Origin: Bacillota bacterium
GTDB lineage: Bacteria > Bacillota > Sulfobacillia > Sulfobacillales > Sulfobacillaceae
Length of the DNA stretch: 45,688 nucleotides
Reading direction: 5' to 3'
Assembly (NCBI GenBank): GCA_021792935.1
Contig: JAJYTS010000005.1
Location: 1 to 45,688 of the forward strand
The translations under genes and the position numbers were made by a program. How positions within the stretch are numbered: position 1 is the first letter of the stretch; each line of letters begins with the position of its first letter. The notes under the pieces were generated by a model that worked only from the letters and a program-made list of their open reading frames with translations, made no database searches and had not been told where the DNA came from. Below are positions 14,188 through 22,270 of this stretch, in pieces.

Positions 14188-15225
14188 ATGACTAAGATAT
14201 TTACGGCACCCGCGGGATTAGAAGGCGTGGTCGTGGCGGAAACTGCCATTTCAGACATTGACGGGGAAAATGGCCGTCTTAGATACCGTGGCGTGGCGAT
14301 TCAAGAGATTGTGGAACGATTTCCCCGCTGGGAAGATTTGCTGCCCTGGCTTGTTGCGGGTCCCTCATGGACTTATGGTCCCCTTTGCCCGCGCTTTAGC
14401 GCGGTTGGATTGAATCAGTCGGTGGCGCCCATGGTGCGGCTTATTCAAATTATTTTGGCCACTCACGAACAATGGACTCATCAACAAGAGGAGTTGGAAT
14501 GGCTTGCGGGTCTTCCTGCCGCCCTGGTCAGCCAGGATCCGCGATCCTATTCGTCGGTCGCTGCCGCCTATTTGACCGGTTTGCGCGACGGCTCTGCGGT
14601 TTCTTCTTTAGAGGAAAAAGCCCTTAACGCCTATTGGGTGATGGCAGCTGAACATGGTCTCAATGCTTCGACATTTGCCGTACGGGTTGCGGCCAGCACA
14701 GCCACCACTTTGCCTCTAGCTTTAGCGGCGGGCGTTGCTACTCTGGCGGGACCCTTGCATGGGGGAGCTCCAGAAGGGGTGCTTGCTTTGCTGGACGAAT
14801 CGGAATCCGTGGATAACCTGGAATCCTGGTTTGAGGAGAAGGTCAAGCGGGGAGAACGGTTAATGGGGTTTGGCCATCGCGTCTATCAAACCCGTGACCC
14901 GCGAGCGGAGGCTCTCTCCAAAGTGTATAGGCAATTGGCGGCCGAGAATGCCACCGCCCAGCGGGCGGCCCAGGTAGAACACGCCGCGCTAACAGTATTG
15001 GGCAAGCTGAAGCCCCATCGGTCGCTCGCCACCAATGTGGAATTTTACGCGGCTGTGGTACTGCGGGCTTTGGGCATTCCTCCAGAGTGGTGCCCCGCAA
15101 CTTTTGCCTGCGCGCGGCTCGCTGGCTATACCGCTCATTACTACGAGCAGCGGGAATACGGGAAACTCATACGGCCTTTATCTATTTATCGGTCACGAAG
15201 CACTATCGATCTAACGAATAGTTAA
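14188..15225 (+). CDS. Citrate synthase-family enzyme, CitA-like
   Basis: The 345-aa product begins with the family segment GLEGVVVAETAISDIDGENGRLRYRG. Catalytic histidines are visible in GPLHGGAPEG and GFGHRVY. The third catalytic residue, usually aspartate in NVDFY, is glutamate here (NVEFY), a change I believe also occurs in CitA-type relatives. It condenses acetyl-CoA (or propionyl-CoA) with oxaloacetate. ATG at 14188 with AGAGGTGAG upstream is preferred to the GTG three codons earlier. The short length (usual about 370) suggests the compact bacterial type. Confidence 0.88.
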   Translation: MTKIFTAPAGLEGVVVAETAISDIDGENGRLRYRGVAIQEIVERFPRWEDLLPWLVAGPSWTYGPLCPRFSAVGLNQSVAPMVRLIQIILATHEQWTHQQEELEWLAGLPAALVSQDPRSYSSVAAAYLTGLRDGSAVSSLEEKALNAYWVMAAEHGLNASTFAVRVAASTATTLPLALAAGVATLAGPLHGGAPEGVLALLDESESVDNLESWFEEKVKRGERLMGFGHRVYQTRDPRAEALSKVYRQLAAENATAQRAAQVEHAALTVLGKLKPHRSLATNVEFYAAVVLRALGIPPEWCPATFACARLAGYTAHYYEQREYGKLIRPLSIYRSRSTIDLTNS

Positions 15226-15234
15226 ATTGGCGCG

Positions 15235-15269
15235 GCCAGATCCATGAGCGGGTAGTGCGAGGATCTGGT
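15235..15269 (+). terminator. Stem-loop downstream of the citrate synthase gene
   Basis: CCAGATCC (15236-15243) pairs perfectly with GGATCTGG (15261-15268) over a 17-nt loop, 10 nt after the stop. There is no T-run. It may act as an mRNA 3' stabiliser or a weak terminator. Confidence 0.3.
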
Positions 15270-15342
15270 GTTGGCCATGGCTCTCGGGGCGAAAGCAGCC
15301 ATGCGGTTAGAGAGTCTAGAGGCACTAGGGAGTTTTTGGCCG

Positions 15343-16200
15343 CTAATGCCAAAATTGCAGCGCCATCAACACGGCTGCCCACAAATTGAACCCTATGTGA
15401 ATGCCGATATTGCCGCTCATTGAGGCAGTCCGCACCCGAACAATGCCAAGGACCAGCGCCAGAGGCAGAATCGGGGCCCATATCCAAGGGTGGGCCATCG
15501 GGTGTGGCGAGTCGAATTCGTGGGCTAGGGCAAAGATGAGGGAAACGGCGCCGATGGCGGCAGGGGCTCCAATAACACGGGCGAGACTGGTTTGCAGGGT
15601 GCCTCGAAAGAACCATTCTTCCATAAAGGGGGCTAGCAGGGCAACAATGAGGAGCAGCGCGATGAAGGGGCCGGCGTGATGACCTGCGGGTCCCACCAAG
15701 TCTCGAGTGTCCGAGGGAAGCCCGTGGCCTAACCAGTACTGGAGTCCGACGCCGACTATGGTTAGTGCCGCGCCGAACGCTAATCCACCCGCCAATCCCT
15801 TCATCCATAGGCGCCACCGCCAGGTGCCGTCAAACCAGCGGTGCCGGGTGGCAACTGCCCATGCTACCCCGGCGGCCACCCCAAAGGATAACTCAGTTTC
15901 CCCCGCGTACGCGACGGCAGGCCATCCTTGGGTTAACTGGCTAAGGGTCGCCACATTCGCCAATTTCAGTGCCGTTATCACCATAACGGGGAGCACAACC
16001 CCCAAGGCCAATGCTAATAGGATCCCAAGGCCCCAGGCCATCCCCCATGTTGCCCATTCTCGTGATGTCGCTTGCGTAACAGACCCCCTCCATAGAGAAG
16101 AATAGCGAAACGGCGGGGCTTGGGCAATTTCTTGCTCTTGCCGCGAGGCTTTCGTGGGGGTTGGATTCGCGTTATTGAGGTAAGATTTGACGCCGCCCAT
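15343..16200 (-). CDS. CPBP-family intramembrane metalloprotease
   Basis: The 285-aa membrane protein has the CPBP (Abi/CAAX protease-like) motifs: EEWFFRG, then FALAHEFDS, then HIGFN, all within predicted helices. An N-terminal soluble stretch of about 45 residues precedes the first helix. Substrates of such proteases in Gram-positives include prenylated or membrane-bound peptides, and none is indicated here. No ribosome site is clear at the ATG. It converges on the citrate synthase gene. Confidence 0.85.
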   Translation of the reverse strand: MGGVKSYLNNANPTPTKASRQEQEIAQAPPFRYSSLWRGSVTQATSREWATWGMAWGLGILLALALGVVLPVMVITALKLANVATLSQLTQGWPAVAYAGETELSFGVAAGVAWAVATRHRWFDGTWRWRLWMKGLAGGLAFGAALTIVGVGLQYWLGHGLPSDTRDLVGPAGHHAGPFIALLLIVALLAPFMEEWFFRGTLQTSLARVIGAPAAIGAVSLIFALAHEFDSPHPMAHPWIWAPILPLALVLGIVRVRTASMSGNIGIHIGFNLWAAVLMALQFWH

Positions 16201-16309
16201 TAGGGGTCTAAATCACCAGATAGCCATCCTATCTATGGGATAATTCAAGCGGAGCTCGCAATCATATCTTAGCTCGTGACAAATAATGTTTTTGGAAAGA
16301 GGCGACTGC

Positions 16310-17065
16310 ATGCTTTCGGAAAGTCTCCGTATTTGGCGCGGTACCATCGCAAAAAGCGCTGTTTGGAGCACGCTTATCTGGTCTATTGTATTTGTCGTTC
16401 TTTTTGTGGCCATTCTGGCCGCGGTCGGGGCTGGCACACTGGCATCCTCCTTCTATCATCCGACATTGCCTGGCACGGTGCCGCTGGCCCCGGCGCTAAC
16501 CGGTCGCGAATTGGCTGGCGTCGCTATGATGTATCTATTTGGCTTGGCGGCGGGCCCCTTTTTTATGGCGGGCTTGTATGGACTGCTTGGCCAAGCGGTT
16601 GCCGAAGTCCCGGTCACTTGGAAATCCTTTTGGACATTTTCGGCTCGGTTTTACGGCCGTGCCTGGGGGTCGTACTTATTCGCGTTCCTGTGGATGCTCG
16701 CCCTGTCTATAGTGGGCGGTATACTGGTCGCGATACTTCATGTCATTGGCGGGGTGATTGCTGGCCTGCTTTTTGTGTCGTCATTGCCATGGGCGCTTCG
16801 CATGGCCGGTGGACTATTCGTTGATCGTTTATCCTGGGGCGAAAGCTTTCGGCAGATGTTTCAAGGCCGCAGTTACGCAGGGCTTTTGGGGGGCCTATTT
16901 CTTATGCTGATTGTTTATGCGGTCTTGATAGGCCTTTCATTGTTGCTGGCCCGTGTTTCAATAATCGGCATCATTGTGTATTTTATCTTCGCATTGTTCT
17001 TCTCGGTCGCGGGTCCGGTTTGGGGATTTTCTCTATATCGCGCCGCGACTTGGCAGCGGTCATAG
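16310..17065 (+). CDS. Integral membrane protein of unknown function
   Basis: The 251-aa product is hydrophobic, with about six membrane segments: one after residue 20, paired helices in the middle, and a final pair near the C-terminus. It is not recognised as a transporter. The layout resembles uncharacterised YIP1/DUF4013-like proteins, but no signature is certain. ATG at 16310 follows GAGG at 7-nt spacing and is preferred to the track start. The second ORF in this region (16276) is a shadow frame. Confidence 0.6.
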   Translation: MLSESLRIWRGTIAKSAVWSTLIWSIVFVVLFVAILAAVGAGTLASSFYHPTLPGTVPLAPALTGRELAGVAMMYLFGLAAGPFFMAGLYGLLGQAVAEVPVTWKSFWTFSARFYGRAWGSYLFAFLWMLALSIVGGILVAILHVIGGVIAGLLFVSSLPWALRMAGGLFVDRLSWGESFRQMFQGRSYAGLLGGLFLMLIVYAVLIGLSLLLARVSIIGIIVYFIFALFFSVAGPVWGFSLYRAATWQRS

Positions 17066-17580
17066 GGCGCGGCGCCCAATGGAGCCGACTTTCTGAAGTG
17101 TCGCAGTTCAATCGTTTATCCCCTCATGATGCGGTACGAGTCCATTGAAAAGTGGACTTGATTGATGGAGCGTAGGGCCGCGAGTGGGTGATTAGGTGTT
17201 ATGTGCCGAACGGAGACAGGTCGCTTGGTCGGGCGGTGTGGTACGGGCATTAAGGGCGAGTTGCCTCATTCCAATCGTACGGTTGTTTTTGTAACAGCTG
17301 TTCCCGCTGGAGTTAGTGCTTCCGCGTTATGCTGCTTCCGGTCGCGCCGTACAAAAGAGCGGCCTGTCTCCCGTCGGCGTTCTAGATATTCACGAACCGT
17401 GCTGCCAATATCAGGTTCTTAATAATGGATTCGTAATATGGCAATCAGGGGCATTAACGGTTGAGCGGGATCTATAGCGGGCGATGGTGGATTAGGATGC
17501 GGTTGTCCTTTTGTGTCCCACGACGTATCATCAGGCTCGAAGGGCAACCGAGTATTTCGTTTAATGCGGGGGGAACGGGT
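17066..17580. other. Intergenic stretch without a recognisable gene
   Basis: The 73-aa ORF at 17201 has no recognisable motif and no good ribosome site. A GGGCG-CGG-CGCCC palindrome lies just after the preceding stop without a T-run. Nothing else could be supported. Confidence 0.4.
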
Positions 17581-18285
17581 ATGCGGTTTATGATTGCTGA
17601 GGCGCTATTTCGTCAGGTGCCGGCTCTCTGCGTAGGCGGTGTGTTGGCATCCTCTGTCGATAATAGCAGGGAAGTGCCGGCAATCGCGTCGTTCTTGCAG
17701 GAAGCGGTATCCAGACTGGCCGCCTCGGACGTTGCCATCCGCGAACATCCTCATGTGGCCGTGTGGCGGGACGCATTTGCGCGTTTAGGAGTAAACCCCA
17801 ACAAGTACCCAAGTTCCATTGAGGCGCTGGGCAAACGGGTGCTCAAGGGCCAACCACTTCCCCACATCAATGCCGTAGTCGATTTGGTGAATGCTCTTTC
17901 GGTTAAGTACGTCATTCCCATGGGGGCACACGACTTAGATCTGCTTGCTGGGGATGTCGCGCTGCGTTTTAGCGAACCCGGGGACGTCTTTCTGGCTTGG
18001 GGGTCGGCCGAGCCGGAGGCGATTGACGTCGGAGAAGTTGTGTATGCTACTGGCTCTCATGTTCGGACTCGCAAATGGGTGTGGCGTCAGGGCGAACAGG
18101 CTAAGGTTGACTCCGCGTCTCAAACCATCTTTTTTCCTATCGACGCCTTCTATGGCCACACCGATGCCGCGGCCAGGGCGGCGCAGGAGGAACTGGCCGA
18201 TTGGCTTGCGCAACATCTTGGCGCCCAGGTGCAACTGTTCTGGGTGGACCAGCATTGCCCTGAGGTGACGCTGCGGTTGCCTTAG
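17581..18285 (+). CDS. B3/B4 tRNA-binding domain protein
   Basis: The 234-aa product matches stand-alone B3/B4 domain proteins, relatives of the editing domain of phenylalanyl-tRNA synthetase beta: WRDAFARLGVNPNKYPSSIEAL, then LPHINAVVDLVNALSVKY, then VPMGAHD-type (IPMGAHDLD) and a terminal FFPIDA segment. Members may hydrolyse mischarged aminoacyl-tRNA or act on small molecules, and the exact role is unsettled. ATG at 17581 is chosen since the region before it is not conserved, and the ribosome site (GGGGGAAC) is only fair. Confidence 0.8.
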   Translation: MRFMIAEALFRQVPALCVGGVLASSVDNSREVPAIASFLQEAVSRLAASDVAIREHPHVAVWRDAFARLGVNPNKYPSSIEALGKRVLKGQPLPHINAVVDLVNALSVKYVIPMGAHDLDLLAGDVALRFSEPGDVFLAWGSAEPEAIDVGEVVYATGSHVRTRKWVWRQGEQAKVDSASQTIFFPIDAFYGHTDAAARAAQEELADWLAQHLGAQVQLFWVDQHCPEVTLRLP

Positions 18286-18521
18286 CAAGATACCGGATTT
18301 AGAACGATCCACGAGTAGTAACTAATGCCGGGAGGCCCGTGCAATCGCCAACAGTGGCTAGTCCGATGGGCGCCACGAAATAGCAAAACACGACAGCCAA
18401 ATCGTATTATCACCAAAGAGATGTTGTAAAAATATCTTTATTGATTCGTGTTTTGTGTAGTGATAAATTTAATTTATTCAATAGTAAAGTATTATAATGC
18501 GATGATTGAGGTGTCTAATTT
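18286..18521. promoter_or_regulatory. AT-rich region with nested inverted repeats upstream of the MFS gene
   Basis: CAAAACACGA (18384-18393) is perfectly repeated in inverse as TCGTGTTTTG (18446-18455). Inside lie AAAGAGAT (18415-18422) and ATATCTTT (18432-18439), a 7-of-8 match. TTATCAC (18407-18413) also matches GTGATAA (18460-18466). TATAAT at 18493-18498 is a good -10 box, about 24 nt before the MFS start, with no clear -35. The base composition is markedly lower in GC than the flanking genes. Confidence 0.45.
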
Positions 18522-19760
18522 ATGTTTAAAGCCCTATCCGTTCCCAGCTTTCGTTGGCTCTGGACCGGCCAGTTGCTCTCTCAATTTGGGAATGCCGTAT
18601 TTTTGGTTATGGGATTATGGGAGATTCAATTAAAGGATCCCGTCTTGTTGTCGGTGGCTGGTCTAGCCATGATGCTACCACAGGTGTTGGCGGCGGTGGG
18701 CGGTGTGCTGGTCGATCGTTGGGACACGGGACAAATCATGTTGTGGACCGATGTGATGCGGGGCGCCACCGTCGTGCTGGGACTTCTGTTGCTGCTTTCA
18801 AGACCGGAATGGCAACCTTGGATTATTATTGCGCTTTTAGGAACGAATTCGTTGGGCAACGCTTTATTTAACCCAGCGGAAAACGTGATACTGCCACTTT
18901 TGGTCGAGAGCGCCGATTTGCCCTCCGCCAATGGCCTATATTCCATAACCTTTCAGCTATCTTCCGCTATCGGATCGGGAATAGGGGGGGCGGCCATTGC
19001 CGCGGCTGGAGTTACGGTCATTTTCGGGTTTGATATGGGGTCGTTTTGGTTTAGCGCGTTATCAATTTTGCTCATGATGCGGCGAACCATGGGACCGAAC
19101 GCATCAACGCGGCAAACGCATCGAGAGGCAAGCCCACGACTGGGATTTCGCGAGGGGTGGCAGGTCGTTTCACAAATGCGATGGTTCATGGTTCTGCTCC
19201 CCGTTGTGGTGCTCGCTAACTTTGCCTACGGTGGCGGATTCATTTTGCTTCCTTATTGGATGCACCACCACTTGGGCGTCACCGCTGGATGGTACGGAAT
19301 AACGGACGGGTCTTGGGCCATGGGAATGGTATTGGGTGGTTTATCAGCCGGGCTTTTAAGCCGATACGCACTGGGGCGCACGGTGAGTATTCTTGGTCTG
19401 GTGCAGGCCCTTATGATGGGAATTTTCGCGGGGGCGCATTCCGCTCCCCTCGCCTCTTTGGTTCTGCTTATCGCCGGGTACGGCAACGGCGCCGTAAACA
19501 CACTCATGCTAGCCTGGATGCAGCAAGTTATTCCTGAGGCGGTGCGCGGGCGGGCGTTTGGCCTTTTGATTACTCTTTTGACTTTGGCAAATCCCGTAGC
19601 CGCCCTATTGGCTGGCTTATCTTTAGGGGTGGTGCCGACTTTTTGGTGGTATGCCCTCTGCGCGATATCCGGGGTCGCTGTGGGATTGGCAATTTGGTGG
19701 CTGGTTCCCAAAAATAAGTCATCCTCATTGACCGAAATGGCCGGCGACGAATTTCTTTGA
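18522..19760 (+). CDS. MFS transporter of the MFS_3 (enterobactin/macrolide exporter-like) type
   Basis: The 412-aa product has about 12 membrane helices and the family pattern: FRWLWTGQLLSQFGNAVF at the start, GGVLVDRWDTGQIMLWTDVMRG in the first cytoplasmic loop, and NALFNPAENVILPLLV. Members export small hydrophobic compounds or siderophores. GAGGTG stands 8 nt before the ATG. The AT-rich upstream region with inverted repeats suggests local regulation. Confidence 0.88.
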   Translation: MFKALSVPSFRWLWTGQLLSQFGNAVFLVMGLWEIQLKDPVLLSVAGLAMMLPQVLAAVGGVLVDRWDTGQIMLWTDVMRGATVVLGLLLLLSRPEWQPWIIIALLGTNSLGNALFNPAENVILPLLVESADLPSANGLYSITFQLSSAIGSGIGGAAIAAAGVTVIFGFDMGSFWFSALSILLMMRRTMGPNASTRQTHREASPRLGFREGWQVVSQMRWFMVLLPVVVLANFAYGGGFILLPYWMHHHLGVTAGWYGITDGSWAMGMVLGGLSAGLLSRYALGRTVSILGLVQALMMGIFAGAHSAPLASLVLLIAGYGNGAVNTLMLAWMQQVIPEAVRGRAFGLLITLLTLANPVAALLAGLSLGVVPTFWWYALCAISGVAVGLAIWWLVPKNKSSSLTEMAGDEFL

Positions 19761-19798
19761 GTTGTCTCTTTTTCGGATATTTTGTCGCCGAGATATGG

Positions 19799-19827
19799 TT
19801 GGAAACCGCGCGGCTTGGGCATATACT
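19799..19827 (+). promoter_or_regulatory. Promoter of the zinc ribbon gene
   Basis: TTGGAA (19799-19804) and TATACT (19822-19827) are separated by exactly 17 bp, 27 nt before the start codon of the zinc ribbon protein. Confidence 0.55.
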
Positions 19828-19854
19828 GGGTTCACCGAGGAAGGGGTGAACCCG

Positions 19855-20022
19855 ATGAGTCAGACCATTCACCTGGCGGAACACAAATGTTTTGATTGTG
19901 ACGAGGTCTTTTTAATTCGGTTTGGGGGCAAAGCAAAATTATGTCCCCGATGCGGGTCCGACCGCATTCAGTTTTGGGGCGATACGGTAATGACGCCCGT
20001 TGAAGAGTCCCGGGCGGAGTAG
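19855..20022 (+). CDS. Small zinc ribbon protein
   Basis: The 55-aa product has two CxxC knuckles (CFDCDE and CPRCGS) about 20 residues apart, the pattern of a zinc ribbon. It is probably a DNA, RNA or protein-binding adapter, and no specific family is certain. The ATG at 19855 follows GAGGAAGGGGTGA. The longer track ORF would add a non-conserved N-terminus and run over the promoter. Confidence 0.7.
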   Translation: MSQTIHLAEHKCFDCDEVFLIRFGGKAKLCPRCGSDRIQFWGDTVMTPVEESRAE

Positions 20023-20049
20023 TCTCGGGATCCGTTCCTTGCACTATCG

Positions 20050-20260
20050 CTCCTTAGGGCTTGCGCCGTGCTTCCAGGGGAAGCGCTCCCCAGGGTTCGG
20101 GTGTGTACCGCCCTGTATAACGCCGCGCCACGGTGAATGGATATTGTTCGCGGCATCGTGGTCATGATGCCGTAGTTGGCGCAGGTCTCTACCGAATCCG
20201 CCACGGTGATAATAACAACCTTCCGATGATGCGGGCTTACTTGTCGAACCATGGAGTCTT
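20050..20260 (-). pseudogene. Decayed C-terminus of a TnpB-like transposon protein
   Basis: On the minus strand, ETCANYG in one frame is followed after a frameshift by HHDHDAANNI in another, which together look like the terminal zinc ribbon of TnpB/OrfB proteins (CANCGHHDxDxNAAxNI type). The expected second CxxC is degraded to CANY. A GGGGAGCGCTTCCCC hairpin lies downstream at about 20077-20091. The rest of the gene is missing or unrecognisable. The assignment rests on a short motif and is tentative. Confidence 0.4.
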
Positions 20261-20394
20261 AGGTTCCAATAGGGTTGGGGTCGGGCTAAACTTCGCTCTT
20301 TTCTTTCCTTCACGGTATTTTGGCGGCTAAACGCGTGGAATTCCGGTGCAGGGGACGGAAACGGAGTTGGAACAGTTTCTTTAAACATTGTCTA

Positions 20395-20411
20395 ATCTTA
20401 TGATATAAGAT
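20395..20411. repeat. Short palindrome before the IS607-type remnant
   Basis: ATCTTA and TAAGAT flank TGATA, forming a 6-bp inverted repeat directly upstream of the resolvase remnant. It could be an old operator or element end. Confidence 0.3.
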
Positions 20412-20417
20412 GTAGAT

Positions 20418-20685
20418 ATGTGTCGAAAATTGGCGCGTATTCGCCAAGCGGCTCAATTTTTTGGCGGGACTCCAACCATATTGCGCCGGTGGGAGGATGA
20501 CGGACGAGCGAACACGCGATGGGGATCGGCGCTATGATCTCAGCCGCTTGGGGGCTGTGCCTCAAGACCAGAACACTTTCGACCCTAAAACGGTCGTATA
20601 TGCGCGAGTCTCTGGTCGTGGTCGCGCGGAGGATTTAACGTGGCAAAAGCAAGTGCGGGAACTCTATTGTGGCCGACAAGGCTAG
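20418..20685 (+). pseudogene. Remnant of an IS607-family serine resolvase (TnpA)
   Basis: From ATG at 20418 the frame reads RIRQAAQFF..PTILRRWEDDGR, a MerR-like DNA-binding head. It then stops at a TGA, while the next frame continues with DRRYDLSR and then TVVYARVSGRGRAEDL, which is the catalytic start of IS607 resolvases with the YARVS serine motif. It ends at LYC followed by a stop, so most of the catalytic domain is absent. One frameshift plus truncation makes it inactive. The upstream TnpB-like fragment is on the other strand, so they may not come from one element. Confidence 0.75.
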
Positions 20686-20793
20686 ACCTTGGAGGTTGTC
20701 ACCGATAGATCGATTAGAAGAGCGGGACTCTGTTCGGTTACAATTCCTTAAATCATAGCCATCAAGCTTTGGGTTGTACTGTCTTGTAACCAT

Positions 20794-20815
20794 AACGCCT
20801 GATACGGCGTTTTTT
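20794..20815 (+). terminator. Rho-independent terminator
   Basis: AACGCC-TGATAC-GGCGTT is followed by an unbroken T-run, a good intrinsic terminator. It lies after the resolvase remnant and before the SGNH lipoprotein gene. Confidence 0.7.
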
Positions 20816-20870
20816 CGTTGTCAGCCGTTTTGGCTGTAAAGACTCGGGATTTACATTACTGGAAGGAACG

Positions 20871-21806
20871 ATGCGCATGGGTATGGCACAGTTAAGGCGG
20901 AGCGCGTGGGGTGTCATGGCCCTTTTGGCCGCGGCTCTTGCCGGATGTGGTCTATCGCCCACGTCTACGGCGGCTTCCTCGCATCAGTCGCATGTATCGC
21001 AAGCGCGGAACTCGGATCGGGTTTCGGCGTCAGATTCCCTCATGGCCCTTCGCGCCAAGCCTCGCAAAAGCGTGAGTCATTTATCGCGGCCCACGCCTGC
21101 CAATCCGCTCAAGGCGCTGGTGATCGGCGATTCATTGGGTGAGGATTTGCAATATGGGCTGGCGGACGTGGCCGGCAGCACGGGCTCCATACGGATTATT
21201 GAAGGGGCCTATGGCTCCAGCGGCTTGGTTAATGTCTCCTATTACAATTGGGACAAAGTTTTCGCGCGAGATTTAGCCACATATCATCCGCAGTTGGTAT
21301 ACGTGCTGTTTGGCGGCAATGACTCCCTGAGTTTTGATCAAGGAGGACAGTTTGTGACGTTTGGCAGCGCGCTATGGCGCCGCGATTATGGGGCCCGGGT
21401 TAACTTTATCATTACCGAGGCGGAGCGTGCTAAAGCTCGGGTTATATGGGTGGGCTTGCCGATCATGTCTCGCTCATCGGACTTGTCAAACGCCCGCATG
21501 GTCACCCTTAATGCCTTATACCGTGCCGAGGTTGCCAAGCATCCGGAGATGGCCGTGTTTGTGCCCACTTGGAAGCTTTTTCGAAATTCATCCGGCGGCT
21601 TTACGGAATATATGACGGACAGCGCCGGGGAGACTGTCATGGTGCGTGATCCCGATGGGGTCCACATTGCTCCGCCTGCCGGGGACGAGCTTATCGCCTC
21701 CGATGTCTTATACCAAACCGAACGGTTAGAGAAAGTCTCTTTATGCCTGTCGGGATCGGACTTGTGGAGTCAATACCCTATGCGCCGTTGTCCAACACGG
21801 CCTTAA
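20871..21806 (+). CDS. SGNH/DUF459-type hydrolase lipoprotein
   Basis: The 311-aa product has a signal peptide ending in a lipobox (LAGC, cysteine at about residue 26) and so should be anchored outside the membrane. A low-complexity Ser/Thr linker follows. The SGNH fold shows IGDSLGEDL (catalytic serine), GGNDS (block III) and DGVHIAPPAG (catalytic Asp/His). Such proteins are esterases or act on cell wall polysaccharide acetyl groups. GGAAGG precedes the start, and ATG at 20877 is an equally possible start. Confidence 0.85.
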   Translation: MRMGMAQLRRSAWGVMALLAAALAGCGLSPTSTAASSHQSHVSQARNSDRVSASDSLMALRAKPRKSVSHLSRPTPANPLKALVIGDSLGEDLQYGLADVAGSTGSIRIIEGAYGSSGLVNVSYYNWDKVFARDLATYHPQLVYVLFGGNDSLSFDQGGQFVTFGSALWRRDYGARVNFIITEAERAKARVIWVGLPIMSRSSDLSNARMVTLNALYRAEVAKHPEMAVFVPTWKLFRNSSGGFTEYMTDSAGETVMVRDPDGVHIAPPAGDELIASDVLYQTERLEKVSLCLSGSDLWSQYPMRRCPTRP

Positions 21807-21814
21807 GGGAAGAG

Positions 21815-21844
21815 AGCGGCGGCCCGGTTGTTATGGCCGCCGCT
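21815..21844. terminator. Bidirectional terminator hairpin between the SGNH and SelW-like genes
   Basis: AGCGGCGGCC (21815-21824) pairs perfectly with GGCCGCCGCT (21835-21844). It lies 8 nt after the SGNH stop on the plus strand and 5 nt after the SelW-like stop on the minus strand. Pyrimidine-rich tails (TTCTCGTT, and CTCTCTTCCCTT in reverse) follow on both sides. Confidence 0.6.
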
Positions 21845-21849
21845 TCTCG

Positions 21850-22086
21850 TTATTGATGCGATTCTATCCGGGCGACCGCCTCGCCTGGATTGGGGAATCG
21901 GCCCTCTTCCTGTTTATTGAAAAAGAGCGTGTCTCCGTCGACGCGCAATACAAACACGCCGCCGGTAGACGGCACCAATCGTGCCTCTTCCACTTGGTTT
22001 TTGTACTTTTTAAGGATTTCGCCGACCACCCGGGTGGCGTGTTCAAGGAAGCCTCAGCGGGTGCAGTACTCAATCTCTACTCTCAT
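21850..22086 (-). CDS. SelW/Rdx-family thioredoxin-fold protein with CxxU motif, probable selenoprotein
   Basis: The ORF track misses this gene because codon 11 (22054-22056) is TGA. Reading through gives a complete 78-aa protein: MRVEIEYCTR-U-GFLEHA, a helix, then VPSTGGVFVLRVDGDTLF and a C-terminal helix. The pattern EYCxxC/U followed by a helix and a GGxFxV strand is that of the SelW/SelT/Rdx family, where the second cysteine of CxxC is often selenocysteine. Start: ATG at 22086 with GGAGATGA upstream. These proteins are thought to act in thiol redox control. A hairpin follows the TGA. The track ORFs in this region are shadows. Confidence 0.85.
22020..22039 (-). promoter_or_regulatory. Candidate SECIS hairpin of the SelW-like gene
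   Basis: On the minus strand CGCC-ACC pairs with GGT-(C)-GGCG, seven pairs with a one-base bulge, enclosing the loop CGGGT. The second loop base is G, 23 nt after the TGA, in line with the bacterial SECIS pattern. Confidence 0.55.
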
Positions 22087-22127
22087 GACATCATCTCCAA
22101 ATCGCGGTAAAACCAAGACTTGTCTAT

Positions 22128-22158
22128 ATTCTATCGCAGGTGGGGGAGTATAAGTCAA
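22128..22158 (-). promoter_or_regulatory. Possible promoter of the SelW-like gene
   Basis: On the minus strand TTGACT (22158-22153) and TAGAAT (22133-22128) match -35 and -10 boxes. The spacer is 19 bp, longer than optimal, so the call is tentative. Confidence 0.4.
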
Positions 22159-22270
22159 CGCGGAAGTGGCCGCCGCTGCATTCCTCTGACCTGAATTTTG
22201 AAAAGAGGGCCTAAACGGCCTTCAGCCCTGGTACCATAGAGGCAAATGTAGGCTAGGGAGGTGTCCTCCC

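Noticed and set aside
15203-15817. 204-aa minus-strand ORF
   Set aside because: It is an alternate frame of the CPBP protease gene, whose motifs are all in the other frame.
17201-17422. 73-aa ORF in the gap before the B3/B4 gene
   Set aside because: No ribosome site, no recognisable motif and unusual composition.
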